The position numbers were made by a program, and so were the translations under genes. Below the pieces are notes generated by a model that did not search any database, was not told the DNA's origin, and worked only from the letters and a program-made list of their open reading frames with translations. This document shows positions 53,224-59,884 of a DNA stretch of 64,000 bases, piece after piece. The first letter of the stretch is position 1. The number at the start of each line of letters is the position of its first letter. The DNA lies in assembly GCF_040529335.1 (NCBI RefSeq), contig NZ_CP159534.1, forward strand, positions 4,030,001 through 4,094,000, in the 5' to 3' direction. Source of the DNA: Streptomyces sp. HUAS MG91 (lineage in GTDB: Bacteria; Actinomycetota; Actinomycetes; Streptomycetales; Streptomycetaceae).

Positions 53224-53613
53224 GTGCCGGATCCACGTCAACAGCCCCGTCGACGCGCGCAGGGCGAACTGGAGCTCGCGGTCCTGGCCGCGCTGCGCGC
53301 GGCGGACGGTCCGGCGAACGCCGGCTGGGTGCGCGACCGGCTCGGCGGCGATCTCGCCTACACCACGGTGATCACCATCCTGGCCCGGCTGCACGCCAAG
53401 GACGTCGTCACGCGCGAGCGCCACGGGCGGTCGTTCGTGTGGACGCCGACGTCCGACGAGGCCGGGCTCGCCGCGCTGAAGATGCGCAAGGTACTGGACG
53501 GGGAGGCGGACCGGGAGGCGGTCCTGGCCAGCTTCGTCACCTCGCTGCCCGAGGGCGACGAGCAGGTGCTGCGGGCGCTCCTCGAACGTGCCGACGAGGA
53601 AGCCGGCTCCTGA
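53224..53613 (+). CDS. BlaI/MecI-family transcriptional repressor
   Basis: A 129-residue protein from GTG 53224 with AGGAGGAG upstream. Winged helix: LELAVLAALRAADGPANAGW, LAYTTVITILARLHAKDVVT, RERHGRSFVWTPTSDEAGLA. The C-terminal dimerisation part (LASFVTSLPEGDEQVLRALL) carries the region where BlaR1-type proteases cut BlaI. Regulates beta-lactam or copper-response genes in relatives. Four bp precede the peptidase gene, so it forms the classic regulator-protease pair. Divergent from the ArsR gene. Confidence 0.92.
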   Translation: MPDPRQQPRRRAQGELELAVLAALRAADGPANAGWVRDRLGGDLAYTTVITILARLHAKDVVTRERHGRSFVWTPTSDEAGLAALKMRKVLDGEADREAVLASFVTSLPEGDEQVLRALLERADEEAGS

Positions 53614-53617
53614 GGCC

Positions 53618-54556
53618 GTGGGCATCTTCGTCTTCCTGCCGCTGGTGCTGCCGCTGACGGCCTGGCCGGTGGCCCGGCTCGCCGCGCACCGGCTGCATCC
53701 GCGCACGGCGACCCGGCTGCTCACGGCGGTGGCCGGGGTGATGGCGGCGTGCAGCACGCTGTGTCTGGCGCTGCTGATGGTGGTCGGCACGGCGCAGCTG
53801 CCGGGCAATCCGCTCCCCGACGGCTGGTCGGACCCGGAGGTGCGGGCCGCGGTGCCGCAGGACGAGATCGCGGGCAAGGCGGCCATCCCGGCGCTGGTCG
53901 CCGTCGTCGCCGCCGCCGCGCGCACGCTGTGGCGGCACGGGGTGCTGCGGCGGCGCGCCCATGCCGCGCTGGCCGGTCTGCCGGCCACCGAAGTCGCGGT
54001 GCTGCCGGACGCGGAGGCGTACGCGTACGCGCTGCCCGGGCGCCGGGGCGGGCGCGGCCGGATCGTCGTCAGTACGGCGCTGCTCGCGGGGCTGCGCTCC
54101 GCGGAACGGCGGGCGGTGTTCGCCCATGAGCGGGCCCATCTGACGGCCCGGCACCACCGGCATCTGCTGACCGTCCGGCTCGCGGCGCGGCTCAATCCCT
54201 TTCTGCGCCCGCTGAGTTCGGCCGTGGCGTACACGGCGGAGCGGTGGGCGGACGAGGAGGCCGCCGCGCGGGTGGGTGATCGCAGGGCGGTCGCTCGGGC
54301 GATCGGCAAGGTGGCGCTGTCCGGCGGGGCGGTGCGCGAGCCGGTCTTCGCGCACCTGGCGGCGCCGGGTCCGGTGCCGCGCCGGGTCGCGGCGCTGCTG
54401 GGCCCGGCCCCGCCCACGGCGGGCCGCCTTCCCGCGTTCACCACCGTGGGGCTCGCCGTGTGGACGGCGGGCGCGGGCGCGGCCGCCTCCGCGATGTCCT
54501 CCGCGAACTCGGCCCTCACCCTCGCCGTCACGCTGCACGCCGCGACGCCTTGGTGA
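53618..54556 (+). CDS. M56-family membrane metallopeptidase (BlaR1-like without sensor domain)
   Basis: A 312-residue protein from GTG 53618. Membrane helices near 5-25, 38-57 and 90-104, then the zinc peptidase domain with HERAH at 170-174 (H-E-x-x-H) and a possible third ligand Glu in AERWADEEAAARVG. A C-terminal helix follows (FTTVGLAVWTAGAGAAASAM). The extracellular penicillin-binding sensor domain of true BlaR1 is missing, so the signal is unknown. Likely cleaves the BlaI-type repressor. Confidence 0.9.
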   Translation: MGIFVFLPLVLPLTAWPVARLAAHRLHPRTATRLLTAVAGVMAACSTLCLALLMVVGTAQLPGNPLPDGWSDPEVRAAVPQDEIAGKAAIPALVAVVAAAARTLWRHGVLRRRAHAALAGLPATEVAVLPDAEAYAYALPGRRGGRGRIVVSTALLAGLRSAERRAVFAHERAHLTARHHRHLLTVRLAARLNPFLRPLSSAVAYTAERWADEEAAARVGDRRAVARAIGKVALSGGAVREPVFAHLAAPGPVPRRVAALLGPAPPTAGRLPAFTTVGLAVWTAGAGAAASAMSSANSALTLAVTLHAATPW

Positions 54557-54595
54557 CGACGGTTGTCGGTCGACTGCGGGCCCGGTGGCCGCTTC

Positions 54596-54685
54596 TCGCG
54601 CAGTTCCCCGCGCCCCTGAAAGGCCTGCGGCCTTCAGGGGAGGCGGCGCGAAGCGCCTGCCACAGGGGCGCGGGGAACTGCGCGA
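54596..54685. repeat. Streptomyces dispersed palindromic repeat (nested cruciform)
   Basis: Outer arms TCGCGCAGTTCCCCGCGCCC (54596-54615, continuing to 54618) and its exact complement at 54663-54685 (23 bp perfect). Inside lie two further hairpins: CTGAAAGGCC/GGCCTTCAG at 54616-54637 and AGGCG/CGCCT at 54641-54658. The GCGCAGTTCCCCGCGCCCCT arm is a dispersed element I know from many streptomycete intergenic regions. Probably a REP/MITE-like non-autonomous element; it also ends the M56 and TerB transcripts. Confidence 0.85.
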
Positions 54686-54729
54686 CCGGCCACGACGAGA
54701 GCCGCACGCGACGACGGACTCCCCGGTGC

Positions 54730-55185
54730 CTAGAGGTCGAACTCCTGCGGAGGCAGCCCCAGCATCTGGCACGCCTCGCGCACGACGGCCCGCTCGGTGG
54801 CGTCGAAGTCGCCGTCGGCGCCGCCGATGACGATGCCGATCTGGATCACGGCCCGCGCCTCGGCCTCCTTCTTCTTGGCCTTGGCGACTTCCTGGAGCAC
54901 GCTCACCTTGCCGAAGTCGAAGTCGGCGGTCAGCTTGTCCAGGTTCGCCTCGAAGCGGCGCTGGAGGTCGTCCGCCGGGAAGTTCTGCAACACCTCGTTG
55001 CTCATGATCAGTTGGGCGACGCGGCGGCGCTCCGACGGGTCGATCGTGCCGTCGGCGGCGGCCACCAGCGCGCACATCGCCATCGAGGCGTCGCGAAAGG
55101 CGCCCGACTTCAGGTCGTTCTTCTTCGCCACCAGCTGCGTCTGCATCGTCGACGCGGATTCCTTGATGCGGTCCCACAGGGCCAC
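54730..55185 (-). CDS. TerB-family tellurite resistance protein
   Basis: A 151-residue all-helical protein with the TerB repeat: AFRDASMAMCALVAAADGTI, DPSERRRVAQLIMSNEVLQN, DLQRRFEANLDKLTADFDFG, RAVIQIGIVIGGADGDFDAT with two acidic metal-site motifs (AAADGTIDPSE, GGADGDFDATE). Linked to the Ter stress network (a TerD lies at 47.3 kb). Promoter carries the TTCTAC-N6-GTAGAA palindrome. Confidence 0.92.
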   Translation of the reverse strand: MALWDRIKESASTMQTQLVAKKNDLKSGAFRDASMAMCALVAAADGTIDPSERRRVAQLIMSNEVLQNFPADDLQRRFEANLDKLTADFDFGKVSVLQEVAKAKKKEAEARAVIQIGIVIGGADGDFDATERAVVREACQMLGLPPQEFDL

Positions 55186-55237
55186 GAGCGTTCCTTCGGT
55201 TGGAGGGTCCTTGAAGTCTGCTTCAACAGCTGTTCGC

Positions 55238-55271
55238 TTCTACAGCCATACGCTTCTACAGCTATGTAGAA
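55238..55271. promoter_or_regulatory. TTCTAC-N6-GTAGAA operator array upstream of terB
   Basis: Perfect palindrome TTCTAC-AGCTAT-GTAGAA at 55254-55271 preceded, 16 bp away, by a half site TTCTACAGCCAT at 55238-55249; the two form a 16-bp direct repeat. It lies 53-86 bp upstream of the terB start and overlaps the stop of the upstream CBS gene. The same palindrome (with another spacer) is upstream of spo0M at 57787. Confidence 0.75.
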
Positions 55272-56305
55272 ACTAGCGGCTCCCCGGGAAAGTTCCGCCC
55301 GCCCACCAGTTCGGACAGCACGTCCTCCATCGTCACGAAGCCGATCACGGTCCCCTTGTCGCCGGTGACGGCGGCGAGATGGCTTCCCTGCGCGCGCAGC
55401 GCCGTGAGGGTGTCGTCGAGCGGGGTGTCGATGCGGACCCGGGTCAGCGGGTGCAGGACGTCGCGCGGGAAGGGCCGGTCCCGGTCGACGACGCCGAGGG
55501 TGTCCTTGATGTGCAGATAGCCGAGGAGCGCGGCGCCGTCCGCCCCGGTGACGGGGAAGCGGGAGAACCCGGCCCCGGCAGCCGCCCGCTCCAGACCGGC
55601 GGGCGTGATGGTGTCCGGCACCGTGCGCATCGACCGCGCGGGCACGACGATCTCGCCGACCGGGCGGGTGCCCAGCTCCAGGGCGTCGCGCAGCCGCTCC
55701 CCGTCGGCGGGCGAGAGCAGGCCCGCCTCGCTGGAGTCGAGCACGATGCGGGCCAGCTGGTCGTCGGTGAAGACCGCCTCGACCTCGTCCTTGGGCTCGA
55801 CCCCGAGCAGCCGCAGCAGGGCGTTGGCGAAGGCGTTGATGCCGAAGACGACCGGGCCGAGGGCGCGGGTGAGGCCGACCAGCGGCGGGCCGAGCAGCAG
55901 GGCCGTACGCACGGGCGCGGCGAGCGCGATGTTCTTCGGCACCATCTCGCCGAAGAGCATGTGCGCGTACGTCGCGGCGGTCAGCGCGATGACGAAGGAG
56001 AGCGGGTGGACGAGGGCGTGCGGGACGTGCACCGCCTCGAAGGCCGGTTCGAGGAGATGGGCGATGGCCGGCTCGGCGACCGCGCCGAGCGCCAACGAGG
56101 AGACGGTGATGCCGAGTTGGGCCGTGGCCAGCATGGCGCTGATGTGCTGGAGCGCCCACAGCACGGTCCTCGCCCGCTTGCCGCCCTCACGCGCGTGGGG
56201 CTCGATCTGGTCGCGGCGTACGGAGATCAGGGAGAACTCGGCGCCGACGAAGAACGCGTTGGTCAGCAGGGTCAGGGCGCCGATGGCGAGCTGGAGAGCG
56301 GTCAT
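55262..56305 (-). CDS. CNNM/CorC-like membrane protein with CBS pair (HlyC-type, no C-terminal domain)
   Basis: A 347-residue protein. DUF21/CNNM transmembrane domain (1-180: GAEFSLISVRRDQIEPHARE; TAQLGITVSSLALGAVAEPA; LFGEMVPKNIALAAPVRTAL), then two CBS domains (about 205-335: EIVVPARSMRTVPDTITPAG; GSHLAAVTGDKGTVIGFVTM; EDVLSELVGG). Proteins of this type are implicated in Mg2+/Co2+ export. It lacks the CorC_HlyC domain of its neighbour. Start overlaps that neighbour's stop by 4 bp. Confidence 0.9.
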   Translation of the reverse strand: MTALQLAIGALTLLTNAFFVGAEFSLISVRRDQIEPHAREGGKRARTVLWALQHISAMLATAQLGITVSSLALGAVAEPAIAHLLEPAFEAVHVPHALVHPLSFVIALTAATYAHMLFGEMVPKNIALAAPVRTALLLGPPLVGLTRALGPVVFGINAFANALLRLLGVEPKDEVEAVFTDDQLARIVLDSSEAGLLSPADGERLRDALELGTRPVGEIVVPARSMRTVPDTITPAGLERAAAGAGFSRFPVTGADGAALLGYLHIKDTLGVVDRDRPFPRDVLHPLTRVRIDTPLDDTLTALRAQGSHLAAVTGDKGTVIGFVTMEDVLSELVGGRNFPGEPLVST

Positions 56306-57636
56306 CGGGCGTCCTCGGGCAGGTGCGGTACGGGAGCCGCGGGTGCGGTGACGCGGACGCGGCCCGCGCGGTGGTGGTCGACGCCGAGCACGGTCAGCCG
56401 CCAGCCGCCGAGGTCCACGGTGTCGCCGGGCTCGGGGATGCGGGCCAGGCGGGTGGCGACGAGTCCGGCCACCGTCTCGTACGGGCCCTCGGGCGCGGTG
56501 AGTCCGATCCGGGCCAGCTCGTCGATGCGGACGCCGCCCTCGGCCTCCCAGCTCGCGCGGCCGTCGGGGCCGGGGCCCGCGGGCCGCAGGTCGGGGGCGC
56601 TGACCGGGTCGTGCTCGTCGCGGACCTCGCCGACGACCTCCTCGACGATGTCCTCCATGGTCGCCACTCCGGCGGTGCCGCCGTACTCGTCGATGACGAC
56701 GGCCATCGTGCGGGTCTCGCGCAGCCGCTCCAGGAGCCGGTCGGCGGGCAGGCTGTCGGGGACCAGCAGCGGCTCGGTGGCCAGCTCGGTGACCGGAGTG
56801 AGGGGCCGCCGGTCCGGCTCCAGGGCCAGGACGTCGCGGATGTGGACAGTGCCGATGACGTCGTCGAGGCCGTCGCGGTGGACCGGGAAGCGGGACAGGC
56901 CGGTGGCGTGGGTCAGCTCCGCCGCGTCGGCCGCCGTGGCGTGCGCCTCCAGGGAGCGGACGTCGACGCGCGGCGTCATCACGTTCTCCGCGGTCAGCTC
57001 GCTCAAGTGCAGGGTGCGCACGAACAGTTCGGCCGAGTCGGCCTCCAGGGCGCCCTCGGCGGCGGAGTGCCGGGCGAGCGCGACCAGCTCCTCCGGGGTG
57101 CGGGCGGAGGCCAGCTCCTCGGCGGGCTCCAGGCCGAAGCGGCGCACCGCGCGGTTCGCCGTGTTGTTCAGGTGGCGGATGAACGGGCCGAAGGCGGCGG
57201 TGAATCCGCGCTGCGGCCCGGCGACGACCTTGGCCACGGGGACGGGGCGGGCGATCGCCCAGTTCTTCGGCACCAGTTCGCCGACGACCATCAGGACCAC
57301 CGTGGACAGGGCGACGCCGAGCACGGAGGAGACCGACGTGGCGGCACCGCCGAGCCCCGCCGCCTCCAGCGGGCCGCGCAGCAGCGCCGAGATCGAGGGC
57401 TCGGCGAGCATGCCGATCACCAGCGAGGTGACGGTGATGCCGAGCTGGGCCCCGGAGAGCTGGAACGTCAGGTGCCGTACGGCCTTCAGTGCGCCGGCCG
57501 CACCGCGCTCACCGGCGGCGGCGGCGCGCTCCAGCTCGCCCCGCTCGACGGTCGTCAGGGAGAACTCGGCCGCGACGAACAGCGCGCAGGCGAGCGTGAG
57601 CAGCAGCGCGAGGCCGAGCAGCAGCAGCTCGGTCAT
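56302..57636 (-). CDS. CNNM/CorC-like membrane protein with CBS pair and CorC_HlyC domain
   Basis: A 444-residue paralogue of the downstream gene. DUF21 domain with VAAEFSLTTVERGELERAAA, SGAQLGITVTSLVIGMLAEP and GELVPKNWAIARPVPVAKVV. CBS pair with NVMTPRVDVRSLEAHATAAD, TRTMAVVIDEYGGTAGVATM and EDIVEEVVGEVRDEHD. C-terminal CorC_HlyC domain (GVRIDELARIGLTAPEGPYE; WRLTVLGVDHHRAGRVRV). Forms a two-gene operon. Its promoter faces spo0M and shares the 57637-57917 region. Confidence 0.92.
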   Translation of the reverse strand: MTELLLLGLALLLTLACALFVAAEFSLTTVERGELERAAAAGERGAAGALKAVRHLTFQLSGAQLGITVTSLVIGMLAEPSISALLRGPLEAAGLGGAATSVSSVLGVALSTVVLMVVGELVPKNWAIARPVPVAKVVAGPQRGFTAAFGPFIRHLNNTANRAVRRFGLEPAEELASARTPEELVALARHSAAEGALEADSAELFVRTLHLSELTAENVMTPRVDVRSLEAHATAADAAELTHATGLSRFPVHRDGLDDVIGTVHIRDVLALEPDRRPLTPVTELATEPLLVPDSLPADRLLERLRETRTMAVVIDEYGGTAGVATMEDIVEEVVGEVRDEHDPVSAPDLRPAGPGPDGRASWEAEGGVRIDELARIGLTAPEGPYETVAGLVATRLARIPEPGDTVDLGGWRLTVLGVDHHRAGRVRVTAPAAPVPHLPEDAR

Positions 57637-57786
57637 GACCGCCCCACCCCCTGCCCGGGTGTCTCGGTCATCGGTGGTCGGCTACTCGGGGGCTCACCCA
57701 TCGCGGGCCTGGCTCCTTCGCACTCGGGAGATCGGCTGATCTCGGCGGGTCGTGACGGTGGGGCGGCGAGGCAAAAACGCATATCC

Positions 57787-57804
57787 TTCTACGCGCCTGT
57801 AGAA
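57787..57804. promoter_or_regulatory. TTCTAC-N6-GTAGAA palindrome between the CBS operon and spo0M
   Basis: TTCTAC-GCGCCT-GTAGAA, identical in both arms and spacing to the site at 55254-55271 but with an unrelated spacer. It lies 114 bp before spo0M and 151 bp before the divergent CBS operon. Two exact copies within 2.6 kb around functionally linked genes are unlikely to be chance. Confidence 0.75.
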
Positions 57805-57840
57805 CGTGGCCGGGTTCGGTGTAGTTCCCGGCGTCCCCAC

Positions 57841-57894
57841 CCCTGTAACCCCTGCAACCCCCGCAATCCCCGCAATCCCCGTAGCCCTCGTACG
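57841..57894 (+). repeat. 9-bp tandem repeat (about 6 copies) in the spo0M leader
   Basis: Successive units CCCTGTAAC, CCCTGCAAC, CCCCGCAAT, CCCCGCAAT, CCCCGTAGC, CCTCGTACG. A C-rich minisatellite between the palindrome and the spo0M start. Copy number could vary between strains and alter promoter spacing or leader structure. Confidence 0.8.
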
Positions 57895-57917
57895 CACATA
57901 AGGGAGTGAACGCCTCG

Positions 57918-58928
57918 ATGGTGTTCAAACGACTGCTCGGCTCACTCGGCGTGGGCGGCCCCACCGTCGACACCGTCCTCGCGCCCGGGGCCGCCGCCCC
58001 CGGCGGCACCCTGTCGGGACAGGTCCGGCTCACCGGCGGCAGCGGCGACTTCGACATCGAGCACATCACCCTGGAGCTGGTCGCCCGGGTCGAGGCCGAA
58101 CAGGGCGACCACGAGGACGTGGGCGCGGTGACCTTCGACCGGTTCGTGGTCGGCGGCGGCTTCCGGCTGACCGCGGGCGCCGAGCACACGGTGCCGTTCT
58201 CCGTGACGCTGCCCTGGGAGACCCCGGTCACCGAGCTGTACGGGCAGCAGCTCGGCATCGTCCTGGGGGTGCGCACCGAGCTGTCGGTGGCCGGCGCCCG
58301 GGACAAGGGCGACCTCGACCCGCTCGCCGTCGGCCCGCTCCCGGTGCAGGAGGCGGTCCTGGAGGCGTTCGGGCAGCTCGGCTTCGGCTTCAAGTCGGCC
58401 GACCTGGAGTACGGGCGCATCGGCGGCACCGGCCAGCAGCTCCCCTTCTACCAGGAGATCGAGCTGACCCCGGCCCCGGCCTACGCGCACGCGGTCGAGG
58501 AGATCGAGGTGACCTTCCTCGCCACCCCCGGCGGCATGGAGGTGGTCCTGGAGGCCGACAAGCGCGGCGGCCCGTTCGGCGGCGGGCACGACGCGCTCAC
58601 CCGCTTCACCGTCGCCCACGACGGCATCCACCACCACGACTGGAACACGCTGGTCGACGGCTGGGTCCGGCAGCTGGTGGAGCACCACGGGGCGTACGGC
58701 GACCACGCGGCGTACGGCGCGGGCCACCACCACGGGTACGACGACCACCACGACCACGGGCATGGGCACGGGCACGGGCACCGCTCCGGTCCCGGTGTCG
58801 GGACGGCCGTCGCGGCGGGCGCCGCCGGGCTCGCCGTCGGGGTGGTCGGCGGGCTCGTGGCCGCCGAAGTCGTCGACGAGGTCGGAGACTTCTTCGAGGG
58901 CGACGACGACGAGGACGGCGAGGACTGA
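57918..58928 (+). CDS. spo0M: Spo0M-family sporulation control protein (arrestin-like)
   Basis: A 336-residue protein from ATG 57918; GTG 57906 is too close to the ribosome binding site. Spo0M start VFKRLLGSLGVGGPTVDTVL, arrestin-like beta domain (GGTLSGQVRLTGGSGDFDIE; HTVPFSVTLPWETPVTELYG; FGFKSADLEYGRIGGTGQQL), then a His-rich metal-binding stretch (GHHHGYDDHHDHGHGHGHGH) and a Gly/Ala/Val zipper ending in an acidic tail. In Bacillus, Spo0M influences sporulation and the cell surface. The His-rich insert is unusual and suggests metal or pH sensing. Confidence 0.9.
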   Translation: MVFKRLLGSLGVGGPTVDTVLAPGAAAPGGTLSGQVRLTGGSGDFDIEHITLELVARVEAEQGDHEDVGAVTFDRFVVGGGFRLTAGAEHTVPFSVTLPWETPVTELYGQQLGIVLGVRTELSVAGARDKGDLDPLAVGPLPVQEAVLEAFGQLGFGFKSADLEYGRIGGTGQQLPFYQEIELTPAPAYAHAVEEIEVTFLATPGGMEVVLEADKRGGPFGGGHDALTRFTVAHDGIHHHDWNTLVDGWVRQLVEHHGAYGDHAAYGAGHHHGYDDHHDHGHGHGHGHRSGPGVGTAVAAGAAGLAVGVVGGLVAAEVVDEVGDFFEGDDDEDGED

Positions 58929-58973
58929 CCATGTTCGGCAACAGCGAGGACGGCGAGGACTGACCGTGTTCGG
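58911..58973 (+). repeat. 28-bp tandem duplication at the spo0M/tatA junction
   Basis: Bases 58911-58938 recur at 58946-58973 (27 of 28 identical, period 35). The unit covers the acidic spo0M end, its TGA stop and the start of the next gene. Copy 1 has ATGTTCGG, which opens an 11-codon mini-frame MFGNSEDGED ending at 58963; copy 2 has GTGTTCGG, the real start of tatA. Confidence 0.9.
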
Positions 58974-59187
58974 ACTCAGTGAAGTGGCCATCGTCCTGAT
59001 CATCGCCGCCGTCGTCATCGGCGTGAAGAAACTGCCCGAACTGGTCCGCAGCGCGGGCAAGTCGGCCCGCATCCTCAAGGCCGAGGCGCGAGCGCTGAAG
59101 GAGCAGGACGCCGAGGACGGTCCGGCGCGGGCGCCGCGGGTGATCCCGGGCGAGACCGTGCCCCCGAAGGAGGAGCCCCGGGCGTAA
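58966..59187 (+). CDS. TatA/E-family twin-arginine translocase-like protein
   Basis: A 73-residue protein from GTG 58966. Helix EVAIVLIIAAVVIGVKKLPE with the Lys-Lys-Leu-Pro hinge and amphipathic LVRSAGKSARILKAEARALK, then an acidic/proline tail. Lacks the Phe-Gly before the hinge (it has Ile-Gly), so it may be a divergent or non-translocase TatA paralogue. Co-transcribed with spo0M; the start lies within a duplicated 28-bp unit. Confidence 0.85.
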   Translation: MFGLSEVAIVLIIAAVVIGVKKLPELVRSAGKSARILKAEARALKEQDAEDGPARAPRVIPGETVPPKEEPRA

Positions 59188-59228
59188 CTCCTCGCGGACA
59201 GGGCGCCGAGGACCATGGCGTGATGTTC

Positions 59229-59242
59229 TGAATGGTGGTTCA
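59229..59242. promoter_or_regulatory. Candidate TetR autoregulatory operator TGAA-N6-TTCA
   Basis: TGAATGGTGGTTCA is 8 bp before the TetR start, a position that would block its own expression. Arms are short, so it is only a candidate. Confidence 0.4.
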
Positions 59243-59250
59243 CTGCTTGC

Positions 59251-59868
59251 ATGGCCTACCGCAAGACCCCCGCCGAGCTGCGCCGCCTCGACGCCGCCCG
59301 TGAGCACCTGATCGCCTGCGCCACCGCGGTCGTCGCCGAAGTCGGCTGGTCCCAGGCGTCGGTGACGGCCGTCGCGGACTCGGCGGGCATCGCGGCGGGC
59401 TCCGTCTACCAGCACTTCCCGTCCAAGTCCGCGCTCGCCGTCGAGGTCTTCCGGCGGGCCGCGGGCCACGAGGTCGAGGTGCTCGACGAGGTGCTGCACG
59501 GCCCCGGCGATCCCGTCGCGCGGCTGGCCTCCGGCGTCGGCGTGTTCGCCCGCCGCGCCCTGGAGAACCGCGGCCTGGCCTACGCGCTGCTCGCCGCCCC
59601 CGCCGAACCGGCGGTCGGCGCCGAGCGCCTCGACTTCCGCCGCCGCTACCGCGCGCTCTTCGCCGAGGTCGTCCGCGAGGGCACCGCGGCCGGCCAACTC
59701 CCGCCGCAGCACGCCGAGATCACCGCCGCCGCGCTCACCGGCGCGGTCGGCGAGGTCCTCGCGTACCCCCTGGGCGCCCCGGACGGGACGGCGCCCGACG
59801 AGATCGTCGCCGAACTCACCGCCACCGTGCTGCGCTGCGCGGGCGCCGCCGACCCGACCACCGCCTGA
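59251..59868 (+). CDS. TetR-family regulator
   Basis: A 205-residue protein. HTH SQASVTAVADSAGIAAGSVY, QHFPSKSALAVEVF at about 36-68. C-terminal ligand domain (FARRALENRGLAYALLAAPA; RYRALFAEVVREGTAAGQLP). Sixteen bp separate it from the acyl-CoA dehydrogenase gene, so it is in operon with it and probably represses it in response to an acyl-CoA or related ligand. Confidence 0.92.
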   Translation: MAYRKTPAELRRLDAAREHLIACATAVVAEVGWSQASVTAVADSAGIAAGSVYQHFPSKSALAVEVFRRAAGHEVEVLDEVLHGPGDPVARLASGVGVFARRALENRGLAYALLAAPAEPAVGAERLDFRRRYRALFAEVVREGTAAGQLPPQHAEITAAALTGAVGEVLAYPLGAPDGTAPDEIVAELTATVLRCAGAADPTTA

Positions 59869-59884
59869 AGCCGGAGGAGCCGTC

